The translations under genes and the position numbers were made by a program. A stretch of DNA of 64,000 nt, taken from NCBI GenBank assembly GCA_963978545.1, contig OZ021721.1, positions 110,519,366-110,583,365 on the forward strand, read 5' to 3'. How positions within the stretch are numbered: the stretch's first letter is position 1; each line of letters begins with the position of its first letter. Positions 1-12,768 of the stretch are shown one piece after another. The notes under the pieces were generated by a model. That model ran no database searches. It had not been told where the DNA came from and saw nothing but the letters and a program-made list of their open reading frames with translations. Source of the DNA: Linyphia triangularis. Taxonomy: Eukaryota > Arthropoda > Arachnida > Araneae > Linyphiidae.

Positions 1-700
1 AAATATAAGCGAAAAAGCACGAAAGTGGCATGGCAAAAGAAGAAAAAAAGTTCAAAATATTTTTTTTTTCTCTTAATGCCTTATCATTTCCACCTTCTTC
101 AAACATATGCAGATCACATTTTACTTCTTTCTGACCAGTGGTTTTTATACAGCTTTTTAAAAGTTGAACTTTAATTATTGACACCCTGTGTGTAAAAATA
201 ACGTTTCATGGCAGTAAATGTGACTTACTTCATTTTTTAATTAATACAAGTGATAAAAAAAAATTACTTTTGTTTAAAAAAAAAACTTTATTTACCGCTT
301 TTGGTGACTGTTTGATAGTTGGGGAGTTAAGAAAGAAGAAAAAAACACTCGTCAGAGTTATCTAAAATTTGATCTAAATATAAGCGAAAAAGCACGGCAT
401 GGCAAAAGAAGAAAAAAAAGTTCAAAATATTTTTTTTCTCTTAATGCCTTACCATTCCCACCTTCTTCAAACATATGCAGATCACATTTTACGTCTTTCT
501 GATCAGTGGTTTTTATACAGCTTTTTAAAAGTTGAACTTTAATTATTGACACCCTGTATGTAAAAATAACGTTTCATGGCAGTAAATGTGACTTACTTCA
601 TTTTTTAATTAATACACGTGATAAAAAAATTACTTTTGTTTAAAAAAAAACTTTATTTACCGCTTTTGGTGACTGTTTGATAGTTGGGGAGTTAAGAAAG
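1..700. repeat. Diverged tandem duplication, ~375-bp period
   Basis: Two copies of the same sequence lie head to tail. The first runs 1-345 and the second 376-700, separated by about 30 bp. Both begin with AAATATAAGCGAAAAAGCAC and end with GGGGAGTTAAGAAAG. The copies differ by scattered substitutions and small poly-A/T indels. Each contains the segment GTTGAACTTTAATTATTGACACCCTG, which resembles the right terminus of the MITEs at 7570-7778 and 9631-9839, so the unit probably includes an old mariner-type MITE end. No coding capacity is evident; the short minus-strand ORF here is low-complexity. Confidence 0.8.
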
Positions 701-1307
701 CTAAGAAAATACTGAGATTTCTTCCTCAACCTCGTTTTGTTTAAACGACATTCAAAACATAACAGATTATTCGTTCTTTTTTTAACCATTCATTGTAACG
801 CGTTCATTGGTATCACACAAAAAAAAAATTGTTTCGGTATGAGCTTGACATCATCTTATTACTCAGCTCCAGAATTCCAAACCTATACAGACATTCTCGT
901 AGTTTTTATATAGGCAGCTGCGGTAATGTAATGAAGCTTATTGAAAAATAACACAATGCTTATTGAAAAATTCGTTAAGTAAACGTGAAAATAATTTCAT
1001 TCGTAGGAAAATAAAAACTTTCATTTTGAAAGAACACTACAAAGCTGGTACTAGCTAAATTGTTCATGAAAAAACTATCGGAAATGAAAATATGCATCGC
1101 TAATTTCTTTTTGTTCAGCGTTACGCGAGTATTAACTTCAAGTCTAACAATTTTATTTATTTTTAACTTTAAGTATAAGCTTATCTAAAAGGAAATACGA
1201 AACAAGAGTTGAAGAACAATTCACTAAAATAATGTGTACACTGCAACATTCAGTTTCTCACATTAACATTTAAGACATTGATGAACATTTCAAGACAGGC
1301 TTTAGAG

Positions 1308-2231
1308 CAGCGTCAGCCACTAAGCGGCCCGCGGGCCGGATCCGGCCCGCGACAGCTTTTTCTCCAGCCCGCCGGCAGTACAAAAGAGCAAAAATAAAAT
1401 TTGGCGGAAATAATTTTAATTTGTCTACAATAATATGTGTTTACTACCAAAAATTGCGCATTCCATTAAGTGGCCCACGTCAGTAAGTCTGAAAAATCCT
1501 CTTTTTTTTTCTGAGACTGCCATAAAAAATGAAAAAACAAACAAAAAAAGACCAATAGTTTGAATTATTACCAATGACGCATACTTTCGCATTGCTTAGT
1601 TTTGTACTTATGATACCCTACCCCCTCGATTCCTGAACGGCACATTTCAATTTCTTCTTTTCTGAATGTGATGTGCGGGATTTGGGGGTCTTAATGCATA
1701 CTGGCCTCTTTTGTTTTAACATGAAAAGAAGTATCGCGATCTCTATGACTCCAGTGCAATAATGACGTCGAACACTAGTTTTAAACGCAAAGTAGATAGT
1801 GAAAAGCGGACCTGCCGTCATCATCTCGCAAATAACATCGACTAAAATGGAAGATTTAGGAAGTATGGTTTAAATATCTTTATTGGTTATGAGTTTATGT
1901 CAAGTCACATTGTAATATAAAAAGATTACATACTAAAGATTAACTTCTTTTATGACTTTGATTTAAAATGTAAAGAAAATTATTTTTTTAATTATTTGAA
2001 ACAAGAATCAAATATCAATTGTTATTTTATTAATATAAAAAAGTTGAATTATTGTTTCAGTTTTCAAAATTGATTTATATTGTTGAATCTTTAGTAATTA
2101 TCACATTTCTAACATTGAACATATGTAGTAAAGCAATATATTTATTGGCTTTTTCGGTATAAATCGACGGCCCGCTGAAAGTTCCAACATAAGTCATGCG
2201 GCCCGTCTCTATAAGTTAGTGGCGAACGCTG
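1308..2231 (+). mobile_element. Internally deleted hAT transposon
   Basis: The element is bounded by an 8-bp target duplication, CTTTAGAG, at 1300-1307 and 2232-2239. Its imperfect terminal inverted repeats are CAGCGTCAGCCACTAA on the left and TTAGTGGCGAACGCTG on the right. Just inside the left end are GC-rich GGCCCGCGGGCC/GGATCCGGCCCGC blocks, with matching GCGGCCCG blocks inside the right end. That arrangement is typical of hAT elements of the ZBED5/SCAND3/Buster type. At 924 bp it is far too short for a full transposase, and only the N-terminal coding remnant survives. The 8-bp duplication and the GC-rich ends are seen directly; the family name is from recognition. Confidence 0.9.
1762..1845 (+). 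pseudogene. N-terminal remnant of hAT (ZBED5/SCAND3-like) transposase
   Basis: A 27-codon frame starts at an ATG and reads MTSNTSFKRKVDSEKR before ending at TAA. The KRKVDSE(N/K)R block matches the conserved start of the hAT transposases domesticated as SCAND3, ZBED5 and related proteins. Its place inside a hAT element with intact ends supports the reading. The DDE catalytic core and the hAT dimerisation region are absent, so this is the stub of an internally deleted copy and cannot make an active transposase. The match is recognised by eye over about ten residues. Confidence 0.55.
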
Positions 2232-2239
2232 CTTTAGAG

Positions 2240-3860
2240 CATGGTGTTATATCACAGTCTTTAGTGAAAAAATTTTACTTTACAAGAACTCAAAAATTAT
2301 CACAAATTGTTGCAAGTCTGATATTAATTGGTAATTTTATTACAAATGTAACTTTAACTAATAAAATACAATTTAAAGGATACCTGTTTTCAAACAATTA
2401 GTAACATATTTTTTTTTTATTGTTTAGCCTCTTCTGTCATTTTTTACTTGTAATAAAAATTTATTAAATTTTATTTGTTTTGCACACTTTTACTAATGAG
2501 CAAACTTTGGAAGAATTAAACAATAAGAATTTGACAGAGTAACGAACATATTTTAAAGTAACTATGATTTATATGTGAATTTTAATAAACCCATTCTAAA
2601 TTTATGCACAGTATTCATTACACGTGAATTCTTGACATTTTCTTTTATTCATTTAGAATTCGCATCAAATGAAAAAAATTTAGTCTGATTATACTACGAT
2701 AGGACTGATTACACTACCTATTCAAAATACTAAAATACTACTAAAAAAACTAATTTTTAATAGGAAATTATATGAAAGTTACTAATTATTTAATATGTAC
2801 ATCCAATTTATTTTTTAAAGTGTTTTAAGCTATTTCGATGTATTAAAAAAAATTAGCCAATTTCATTCGTGACTAATGCGCTTAAAATGTTAAGTTCGCA
2901 TCTGGACCCACATACCATAAAACCGCAATTGGTTAACTTTTAACAATAAATTTAGTTGAATGAAGAACCATCACAGCAATCCTAAAATATGGCTTTGAAC
3001 AGTATACATTGTAAACCATTCGTCCACTTTTAACAAAACCATTATTCATCTGACGCGTGCAACCACAATATTGATTAATTCTGTCTAAAAGTTATTAATT
3101 AAATATGAATATTCATGTTTCAAACACAGACTAAATTATAGAAATTTGAATTTCTGTGAACAGATTCTAGCACTTAATGGAAGCAGAGTATTGAATTTGT
3201 CAAACGGTGAACACGTATGATCTAGTAGATCAAGAGCACGATGCAAGCAATTGTAGAAAAGCACGCATATAAACAATCAGACTAAAATGGAAGATGAAAC
3301 TATTTTATTAATCAATAAATTATATCAATCCCCCAATTGTTAAAAAAATATTACTTAAATTGTTAAAATATTTATAAATATATTTTTATTTGTAATATAT
3401 TGTAGATAAATATTATATTAATTAATTATATATAATAAATATTATACATAAATTTTGGTCCGAATTAAAAAAAAAAAATAACTATTTATTTAAATAGTGG
3501 GGAGATTCCACGGGAGACGATTTTTGACATAAATTTTTAAATCACAGTATTTGTTTCTTTTTGTTATACCAATACAAAGAGAAAGATATAAATTTAATAA
3601 CAAAAAAACTTTTAAGAACTTAAGTTATTATTTGAATTTTTTGGCGCGCTCAGAAATGGTGGTGCCTGAAGACTTGATGCAAACCATCATCGACACTTGA
3701 TAATTTTTCCACGAAATCGCTACTACCGGTGGTTTGAGGTTATATTTCACTGATAAATATTGAAGTTATAACATTTGTTTATTGCCTTGTATAAAAAAAA
3801 TTAAATATTTATTATTATTTTTCTAACAATATTAATTAAATAAGAAACCGCTGTTGGTCA
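2240..3860. other. AT-rich intergenic DNA, no gene seen
   Basis: No exon-like open frame, RNA gene or transposon terminus was recognised. The stretch is very AT-rich, with runs such as the TTAATTAATTATATATAATAAATATT region near 3420, and it holds one short GC-richer patch at 3640-3740. Confidence 0.5.
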
Positions 3861-5162
3861 GTTGCACCCGCGATATAAAAGAAATGAAAGTTTGGTTTTC
3901 TTAAAGAAATAAATTGGTAATTTTTTGAAACTCTGTAGAAGTAAGAAGAAATAAAAGGAAAACTTGATTCAGTCGTAATAGAAGGTATGTTGTCATTTTA
4001 ATTAAAATTAACGTTGACTAAAATGAGTTGCACCCGCGATCAAAATATTAGAATCGCGGGTGTAACAGTTATGACTCTTACGATTACATTGTTATTTGTT
4101 ATGTATTTTTCATTTATTAAGTTTTTGATAACTTCATATCTTATTTTCTTATTTATAATTACTGATTCCTATTTAATAAGAATTTATTGTCAATTTTTTA
4201 CTTTTTTTGTGTAAATAGATAAAATGAAATGGCAGAACAACAGCAAAAGGAGACTGCTTCTCAAAAATATAGGCAAAAACTAAAGGAAAATACTAAACTT
4301 CTTGCAAACCATCTCCGTCAAGAAAGGGTCGCCTTTCTCCAAAAATTTATTTTATATTTGTATCCCAAAAACAAATTGAAAAAGGAAAAACCATGTTAGA
4401 TGATAAGTGGAAAGGACTAAAAAATATACCAGCCATTCAATCAAAACATTTTTTTCAATTTGAGGAGGGTAAGAGCATTTGTGTTGCACGAACGTTGAAG
4501 TCTAATTTGAAAAGCAAATTAGTTTTGACAAATACTATTAAAAAAAAACGTGGAAAAGTTACAAAAAAAGTTACGAAAAAGTTACGCGTTTCTGATGTTT
4601 ACAGCGATTCTGAAGATGAACCTTAAGGCTGATAAATCGCCGACTATTCCAAAAAAAATAATTTATTTAAGTTACATAGAAAAGTGCTAATTAATGATAC
4701 AGCATCTATGATCTCATATCTTTAATTTAAAGTTACATGAAAATGTTTATATTCACTACAGTGAGACGTGTTGCACCCGCGATAATTTTACGTTGCACCC
4801 GCAACTGGGTAAAAAGTGAATAATTTATAATATTTATTTCTTTTAATAATTTTATTTTAAGTTAATAATTAGTTTGTTTTGTATTCTTTTAAAGAATGTA
4901 AAAATAATTTAATAAATATTCCATAAGTAACAGACTTTTTTCATTCTAGCATCATGACCTTTAATGGTGGGCCGATTTCGTTGCACCCGCGATAGCACTT
5001 TGAACCTCTCCTGAGTCTATTTATACATTTTATTAAATGTTTTTTATATTAATTTTTGTAAAACAGATTACATTGTAATCCTGCGACTAGTCATTTCTTT
5101 AAAAAGAGTTTTTATTTTCTTAGTAAGAAGCCTTGAGTGAGTCTAAATGTTGCACCCGCGAG
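3861..5162. mobile_element. Unclassified element with seven GTTGCACCCGCGAT motifs
   Basis: The 14-mer GTTGCACCCGCGAT, or a copy with one to three changes, occurs at 3861-3874, 4027-4040, 4053-4066 (reverse strand), 4770-4783, 4792-4805 (variant), 4980-4993 and 5149-5162. The second and third copies form a 14-bp-arm hairpin with a 12-nt loop. In a region of about 75% AT such a GC-rich motif would not recur by chance. The copies flank a decayed ORF on both sides, the arrangement expected if they are transposase binding sites near the ends of an element. Exact termini and target duplication were not found, so the stated limits are simply the outermost motifs. Transposon identity is inference. 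Confidence 0.55.
4229..4626 (+). pseudogene. Decayed ORF of the motif-array element
   Basis: There are two overlapping open pieces. 4229-4399 begins MAEQQQKETASQKYRQKLKE and is strongly basic and charged. 4393-4626 contains KWKGLKNIPAIQSKHFFQFE and ends in a lysine-rich tract followed by an acidic tail, SDSEDEP. The N-terminal KYR-KLKE pattern and the short basic C-terminus resemble uncharacterised transposon-borne proteins of arthropods, but I cannot name the family. The middle of the protein appears deleted, since the first piece stops and the second opens in another frame. It lies between the copies of the GTTGCACCCGCGAT motif, which suggests it was the element's own protein. Function is unknown. 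Confidence 0.35.
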
Positions 5163-5169
5163 TACGGAA

Positions 5170-6050
5170 TCGCTCAGTGGTTCTTCATTTGGACTTCTAT
5201 AATGTTGCTCTTAAAAATTAAAAAATGCTGTCTGAATCTAGAATGGATTTTCATTAGTCTATCTAAATACTAATACTAAAATCAAGAAGGAGCTTTGCAC
5301 TTTATAAAAAAAAAATATTCATTCGATTTAGAACAAGAGACACAAATAATCTTATATATTATTTCTGGACGGTATTTTTTGTGACGTTGTGACGCTACTT
5401 TTTTCTCTTTTCAAACAAAACCAAAATGGATAAATGAAATACTAATTGAAAAGCTAAGAATTTTAAGGCTCTAACAAATAGATTATTTATAATTACAAAT
5501 TGCGTTGTTTGTTTGAAAATCAAAGTTACAAAAAAAAAAAATCAGAAATTATCCAAAAATTTTGGAAATTTGAGATAATATACAGTAAATAGCTTCACTA
5601 TAGAAAAGAAAAAACCACAATTTAAGTACGTTGTGAAAACCTAGGACTCTCAGCAATAAAATACTACATCTAACTCGAATGAACTTCTAAAAAAGTAATA
5701 CTTCTAAATAACCTTAAATGTGCACATGGACCTTAAGGCGGCACACGGACCCACTAGTACCTTAAATGACCTTTACAATATCAAAAACGATTTAATATTA
5801 TCTTTAAATAGCAATTACTTAATTACTAATATGTCTCACCTATTAAGATTTAAATCTTTGTTGACACAGTTTCGTATTTTATTTTCACATTATCATTTAT
5901 AAAAATGAACAGTCTTATAAAAGTTTCATTAGAAGTAACACAACAATTATTACAAGCTTTTCTACAACTTTATTGAAGTGAGAACAGTAAAAAATTTAGC
6001 TCGAGAAAAATTGATTTCGTAAAAGTATTGATATCTTGTTTTCATGTTAG
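5170..6050. other. AT-rich DNA, no gene seen
   Basis: Nothing recognisable was found apart from simple AT-rich sequence. A GC-richer patch at 5715-5765 contains GGACCTTAAGGCGGCACACGG and cannot be assigned. Confidence 0.45.
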
Positions 6051-7569
6051 GTAATTTTCTGAAATATTAATTTTTTTTAAATATTTAAATTGCCGCTTTC
6101 TTAAATTATTGACAATTTCTTATAACCTTCAACAACATACTTATAATATGCATTCGTACGTGCTGATTTTTCAATTATTATTCCTATGTGGTTTTCAATT
6201 TGTTTGATAACCCCAAAATATGTGTATAGCAATCAGATTTTAGAATTCTTGAAAATTAATATGCAAAATATTTGCCTTTCTTTTTAACTGTTGATTAACT
6301 GCCTCCAGATCTTCAAGTTTCTTTTCATATGTTTTTTTTTATCCTATCCTGATTACTTTGACATGTTTTTCATTATGAAAACATTCAGCTTTTGCTAATC
6401 TTATGCTTTTTTTTCCTTTCGGATCCCTCTACTTATGTTTCACTTAACTATTTTTTTATGAAGTAGTAAGGTGTAAAATTTAACGTTTAATTTTCTTCTA
6501 TCATTGTTTTTTAGTTTGATAAGTCTTTATGTCAAATATTCTGAAAAGAAGATTGTGAGGAACTCTTCCTTCAAAGCTCTTTATCCAATTTTTTTTTTTT
6601 TTTTTTTTTGTCATAAGGAGCAGACATCTAATCAATCAATTTTGCAAAATATCCTCATCAATTTTTATTGCATTCTTTACACTTAACTTGACCATACTAG
6701 ACTCAGATGAGAGCTTTATTATCAACTATAATTAACTATTTTTTTATCCTGTCCTGATTACTTTGACAAGTTTTTCATTAAGAAAACATTCAGCTTTTGC
6801 TAATCTTATGCTTTTTTTTCCTTTCGGATCCCTCTGCTTAAGTTTCACTTAACTATTTTTTTTATGAAGTAGTACGGTGTAATATTAAACGTTTAATTTT
6901 TTTCTATCATTGTTTTTTAGTTTGATAAGTCTTTATGTCAAATATTCTGAAAAGAAGATTGTGAGGAACTCTCCCTTCAAAGCTCTTTATCCAATTTTTT
7001 TTTTTCTTTGCATAAGGAGCAGACATCTAATAAATCAATTTTCCAAAATATCCTCATCGATTTTTATTGCATTCTTTACAATTAACTAGACCATACTAGA
7101 CTCAGATAAGAGCTTTATTATCAACTATAATTAACACTTTTTAAAACCAATAAAAATAGTTTTTATGCTATATAACATACAGAGGGAGTGCAAAAAATCT
7201 TGACCGTATTAAAAAAAAAGCTATTACACGAAAAATAATATACTCCATTGTATAGTTGATTTGAAATTGAAAGTGCTGTAATTAAGTTTTCTACGAACGC
7301 CAATTGACTTAGTAAACTTTAACATGTTCCTTAGTAACTCGAAGGATGACAAGTCGGTAAACAGTTCCTGTTATGTGACACTTCAGAAAACGTCTGTTTT
7401 CCTCAGCTTCAAACAAGTTCCAGACTAACACGTAACAAGAACTGTATTACCGACTTGACATTACCCGAGCTATAAAAGATGGTGCATGGTGAAGTTTATT
7501 AAAAATTATTAGTGTTCATAAAAATTTTATTACTGCACCTTCAATTTTTCCCAGAAAAAAAAAATTATA

Positions 7570-7707
7570 AAGGGTGATTATAATTAAAGAAGAGGAAAAG
7601 AGCGTAGAAGCAGAACGGTTCGAATCTGTTCCATATTATTTCGAATTATTTTTTAGCGTATATTCAGGTCAAATTTTAGATCTTTCTGACAATTGCTACT
7701 TTTTTTT

Positions 7708-7753
<46 letters not shown>

Positions 7754-7778
7754 CTGAACTTTAATTATAATCACCCTG
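7570..7778. mobile_element. Palindromic MITE, Tc1/mariner-like ends (copy 1)
   Basis: Perfect inverted repeats, AGGGTGATTATAATTAAAG at 7571-7589 and CTTTAATTATAATCACCCT at 7759-7777, are flanked on both sides by TA dinucleotides (7568-7569 and 7779-7780), the expected Tc1/mariner target duplication. The interior carries a long T tract and no coding capacity. The terminus CAGGGTG/CACCCTG is common in mariner-type MITEs of arthropods. Confidence 0.85.
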
Positions 7779-8099
7779 TATATAATTCAGTATAATAATT
7801 AAATCTCAGAAGTAATTTTCAGAAATATTAAGATTTTTTTTTAAATATTTAAAATGCGGCTTTCTTAAATTATTGATAATTTCTTATAACCTTCAACAAC
7901 ATACTTATAATATGTCTTCGTACGTGCTGATTTTTCATTTATTATTCCTTAGTGGTTTTCAATTTGTTTGATAACACCAAAATATGTGTCAAGCAATCAG
8001 ATTTTAGAATTCTTGAAAATTAATATGCAAAATATTTGCCTTTCTTTTTAACTGTTGATTAACTGCTTTCAAATCTTCAAGTTTCATTTTGCAGCTTTT

Positions 8100-8945
8100 T
8101 TTTTTATCCTGTCCTGATTACTTTGAGATGTTTTTCATTAGGAAAACAATCGGCTTTTGCTAATCTTATGCTTTTTTTTCCTTTCGGATACTTCTGCTTA
8201 AGTTTCACTTAACTATTTATAAAGTAGTACGGTATAATATTTAACGTTTAATTTTCTTTTATCATTGTTTATTAGTTTGATAAGTCTTATGTCAAATATA
8301 TATTTTTTTATCCTGTCCAGATTACTTTGACACGTTTTTCATTAGGAAGACATTCAGCTTTTGCTAATCTAATGCTTTTTTTTCCTTTCGGATCGCTCTG
8401 CTTAAGTTTCACTTAACTACTTTTTTATGAAGTAGTACGGTGTAATATTTAATGCTTAATTTTATTTTATCATTGTTTATTTGTTTGATAAGTCTTTATG
8501 TCAAATACATATTTTTTTATCCTGTCCTGATTACTTTGACATGTTTTTCATTAGGAAAACATTCAGCTTTTGCTAATCTTAGACTCTTTTTTTTTTTTTT
8601 TTTTCCTTTCGGATCCCTCTGCTTAAGTTTCACTTAACTACTTTTTTAATAAAGTAGTACGGTGTAATATTTAAAGTTTAATTTTCTTTTATCATTGTTT
8701 ATTAGTTTGATAAGTCTTTATGTCAAATATATATTTTTTTATCCTGTCCTGATTACTTTGACATGTTTTTCATTAGGAAAACATTCAGCTTTTGCTAATC
8801 TTATGCTTTTTTTTCCTTTCGGATCCCTCTGCTAAAGTTTCACTTAACTACTTTTTTATGAAGAAGTAAGGTGTAAAATTTAAAGTTTAATTTTCTTGTA
8901 TTATTGCTTTTTACTTTGATAAGTCTTTATGTCAAATATTCTGAA
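8100..8945. repeat. ~210-bp satellite, four units
   Basis: Successive starts of the block TATCCTGTCC(T/A)GATTACTTTG lie near 8105, 8309, 8518 and 8739, a period of about 204-221 bp. Each unit runs through AAAACATTCAGCTTTTGC, CTTTCGGATC, TTTCACTTAACTA, GAAGTAGTACGGTGTAA and ends TTGATAAGTCTTTATGTCAA. Earlier, more diverged copies lie at about 6340 and 6745 in the upstream unit. Unit-to-unit differences are small, so the expansion is fairly recent. Confidence 0.85.
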
Positions 8946-9630
8946 AAGAAGATTGTGAGGAACTCTTCTTTCAAAACTCATTATTTTAAAAATCCAATTT
9001 TTTTTTTTCTTGCCTCTGATTTTTTTTTTTTTTTTTTATTATTATTATTTTTATTTTTGCATAAGGAGCCGACATCTAATAAATCAATTTTCCAAAATAT
9101 CCACATCGATTTTTATTGCATTCTTTACACTTAACTTGACCATACTAGACTCAGATGAGAGCTTTATTATCAACTATAATTAACACTTTTTAAAAGCAAT
9201 AAAAATATTTTTTATGCTGTATAACATACAGAGGAAGAGCAAAAAGTCTTGGCCGTATTAAAAAAAAAAAAAAAAACTATTACACGAAAAATAATATACT
9301 CCATAATATATAGTCGATTTGAAATTAAAAGTGCAGTAATTAAGTTTTTGGTGAAAGCCAATTGCATTAGTAAACTTTAACATGTTCCTTAGTAGCTCGA
9401 AGGATGACAAGTCGGTAATCCAATTCCCGTTATGCGACACTTCAGAAAACGTCTATTTAACTCAGCTTCAAACAATTTCCTGACTAACACGTAGCGAGAA
9501 CTGTATTACCGACTTGAGATACTCCAAGCTACAAAAGAGGGAGCATGGTGAAGTTTATCAAAAATTATTAGTGTTCATAAAAATTTTAATACTGCACTTT
9601 CAATTTTTCCCCAAAAAAAAAACTCATATA

Positions 9631-9839
9631 GGGTGATTATAATTAAAGAGGAAAAGATACGCGTAGAAGCAGAACCGTTCGAATCTGTTGCATATTATTT
9701 CGAATTATTTTTTCGAGTTTATATTCAGCTCAAATTTTATGTAATTCTGACAAGTGCTTCTCTTTTTTTTTCTTTTTTTTTTTTAATTTTTTTTTTTTTT
9801 TTTTTTTTTTTAAGTTGAACTTTAATTACAATCACCCTG
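9631..9839. mobile_element. Palindromic MITE, Tc1/mariner-like ends (copy 2)
   Basis: This is a second copy of the element at 7570-7778, with GGGTGATTATAATTAAAG on the left and CTTTAATTACAATCACCCTG on the right, next to TA on both sides. It occupies the equivalent place in the second large tandem unit. It was therefore most likely duplicated with its surroundings rather than inserted independently. Confidence 0.8.
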
Positions 9840-9849
9840 TATACAAATC

Positions 9850-12758
9850 AGTATTACATTTTTATTGCACAGTAAGTGATTTTATTCAGGCAATACATTT
9901 TGCTCACCCTGTATGTTTTTAGAAGCAAATGGCAGATACATTTTTATGGCTTACATTTTGCTTAGATCAGCATATATTAAAATGAAAATATTCGCATTTT
10001 TAGCAAAAAGACATTACTTTTACGAATGCAAAATGTTTCTATAAAAATTAGTTTCATGATTTTTAAATTACTAATTAAAATCAAGGAAGCTGAACAACTT
10101 AGTAATGATTTGCAGTTGTTGTTACTAAATGTTTGTTTAGCAGTGAAAAAATATTTTAGCCTTAAATTATGCGAGGAAATAGCAAACTAAATTAAGCAAT
10201 CAATTAAATTATATCCATGCATTAATTTCTATGTTGTTGTAATTATTTCAAGTAAATAACTTCAACAAATTTAGGATATAACGAATGATTAATCAACAAA
10301 ATATAATATTGACACATTTTAAAAATCAATATAAAGCCAACAAATTGGCATAGAAGAGTGGGGTTTTCAAAAATATGCAACACATTGTAAAGAATTTTTA
10401 GTTGAAAAAGAACAACAACAAAAAATAGTTCAAAATTCTTTACATTGATGGCACTATGTCCATAAATCATCAGGACAAGAAAACAAAATAATTGTACGAA
10501 CAGTCTTAGTTCATGTTCCTCATATTAGAGTCAGTGCTATTTGTATGAGTGAAAGTTTAAATTAATTTGTTGTACTTTTTTCAAAAAATTCACCTCATTT
10601 TACTTCAAACTAAACATTTAAATAATTATACATTGTTTTTTAATATACAATAAGTTTAATTGTAGGACTTTCTTCTTACTCTACATTTATAAGCATCTAC
10701 CTGGAGATGAAGGATTATGCACCATCATTTGAGAGTTACTGCAGCTTCTAAGAGGTGCAAGTTAATCACAAAAGTGTACAGTGTCCTCTATTTAGTATGT
10801 CTTACATGTAACAAGATCTAAGCCTTGAATTGTAAATATTTTGATAACAGCTAGCCAGCTAATTTACGCTATTAATCACATCGGAGAAATGTAGCATTAT
10901 AAGACGAACTCACATTTGTTAACAGAAATAATGCATGTGAGCAATATGCAAGTTATTTTAATAAGAAAATCAAGATAAGTCAAGATTTGATAAAGGGCTC
11001 ACCATCATTAAAAATACACAACTGCATTTCAGTTACTCCAGCTTAGTAGACATTCATCAGCATTTGAGGTGTTTCGTTGTTCATAGCTTTGGCAACACAG
11101 ATTAGTATATTTTCCATAATATAACATTTATAATGTGATAATTTAATGCAATTCGGATTTTCATGAAACCCAACAAGAAAAATTCTGTGGAGTTATATTA
11201 GGAAACTTTAAGAGCCACTCTACATTATTTCCATAGATGACCCTGTACTCAAAATTTCTCAACGAAAATCTGATTTAGGTAGTGTATCATCATGCCAAAA
11301 CAAACTAAATGCAGTTGAAATAATAGCAAATTATTGAAATAAGAAATTTTTAGTACTATGATTTTCAATAGCTCAAAATATTTTTGTCCCATTAAGGTTC
11401 CATTATAGAATACAGGTCCAATGAGGTTGTTTTAAATCCTTACATCGGACGTTAAGGGACCATTGAACCTGATGGCAAATTCCCTGGTGCCATGAAGAAT
11501 TTTTCACTGTCCAATAGCATGAATTGTGTTTAATTAACATACCATTGCGATCAAATATTTAATCTTAGGTTCACATGTTTACCAAGAAATCCTGCCATCC
11601 AGTTTATTCATGATGAAATTGCCCCAATCGTCATGTCTCTGAAAGTGCATCGTTGAACTAATGTTGCAAAGATGGATCTGTCTTAAAATTTATGAAATAA
11701 TTTCCCATAAACACTGAATTGTATTACCACACTTTGCACTAATATTCCTTGTACTTTACTATGGGAAGAAACGTACAAATACCATGATATCCATTGGATC
11801 CATGTACACTCTTTAAAGTCTAGGTCTACATGAACAGAATCATGTTTGAAACTCCGTTTCCCAGAGGGGGGGAGGGAGAAACCTTTTAGATATAGTTTAT
11901 ATCTAGACCTAATATAGATAGGATTAGATATTATAGAATTAGATATTTATCTACACATATAGAGTTTGAAAAATTCATACATGATATTTGATATTATTCT
12001 ATATATAACCAGATATGTGTTTAGATATGGCTAGATAAAATTAAATCTAGATCTTCTAATGAAACAATTCAGTTATATTTAGTGAGATTGAAGTCAATTT
12101 CAGTTATATTAAGACATGTCTATATAATCCAGGGGTTATATTAACCAGTTATTATTGTAAAATTTTAAATGCAACATTTATCATGCTATCTTGGTTCAAT
12201 AATTTACACCTCCAACTTACGAAGTAGAAAAATCATTCTCTATTTTACTTCATAAGTGTTGATTTTTGTTTTAATTTCCAGAATCACAGCTTTCTATTGA
12301 ACCAATAATTCTAGAAAATTATTCATCCAGATATCTATTCTATATTAAAATTTAAAAAAAAAAAAATAGTATACTAAATAATTCAAAACATATAAACATA
12401 GGCTCTAGACATTAGTAAGAAATCGAAACATTTTTTATTAAGTTGCAATCAAATTATTAAAACCCTAAAATATGAGGTATTACACAAATTTGTTTTAGTA
12501 AATATGGCAAAAGCCCATTATATTGAACAAAAAATAAAGTTTTTAATAAAAATTAAATTTTTAGCTAGATAATTTGGTATCTGTAATTGGATTATTTTAT
12601 ATGAAAAAAATCAAAAAATTAGCAAACTTAGAAAATAATTTATTTCAAAATATTTTTGCAAAACAAACACTTCTTTTCTTGCACTTGTAATTCACAGAAT
12701 ATTGTCCTTCTAACTTGAGTGAGATGCTTGTATTCAAGTTTTTTGGCCATATTTTTTT
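9850..12758. other. AT-rich intergenic DNA, no gene seen
   Basis: No exon-like frames or transposon ends were recognised. Between 11885 and 12060 there is a low-complexity block of interspersed TAGATAT/ATCTAGA words, a degenerate simple repeat. The rest is unremarkable. Confidence 0.45.
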
Positions 12759-12768
12759 CCACTCTAGA

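Larger units (their letters stand above)
6053..9840. repeat. Tandem duplication of a ~1.8-2.0 kb composite unit
   Basis: Unit A (about 6053-7810) and unit B (about 7811-9840) carry the same ordered blocks. First comes a leader containing CAACAACATACTTATAATATG. Next is a ~210-bp satellite starting at TATCCTGTCCTGATTACTTTG. A block with GAAAAGAAGATTGTGAGGAAC follows, then a spacer with AACATGTTCCTTAGTA, and finally a palindromic MITE. The units differ mainly in satellite copy number, about two in A and four in B, and by scattered substitutions. The short ORFs across this region are read-throughs of poly-T tracts. The structure points to unequal crossing-over within a satellite-bearing locus. 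Confidence 0.85.

Noticed and set aside
2955..5190. Possible terminal inverted repeat pair (AATGAAGAACCA near 2957 and its complement near 5180) for the motif-array element
   Set aside because: Only about 12 bp match and the rest does not align without gaps; no target duplication was seen. Left as unproven.
7574..7795. Frames with long poly-Phe tracts in the 6-10 kb repeats
   Set aside because: They translate poly-T tracts of MITEs and satellites.
6053..9840. CRISPR-like or regularly spaced array
   Set aside because: The repeats are ~210 bp, contiguous and without unique spacers; this is a satellite in a eukaryotic genome.
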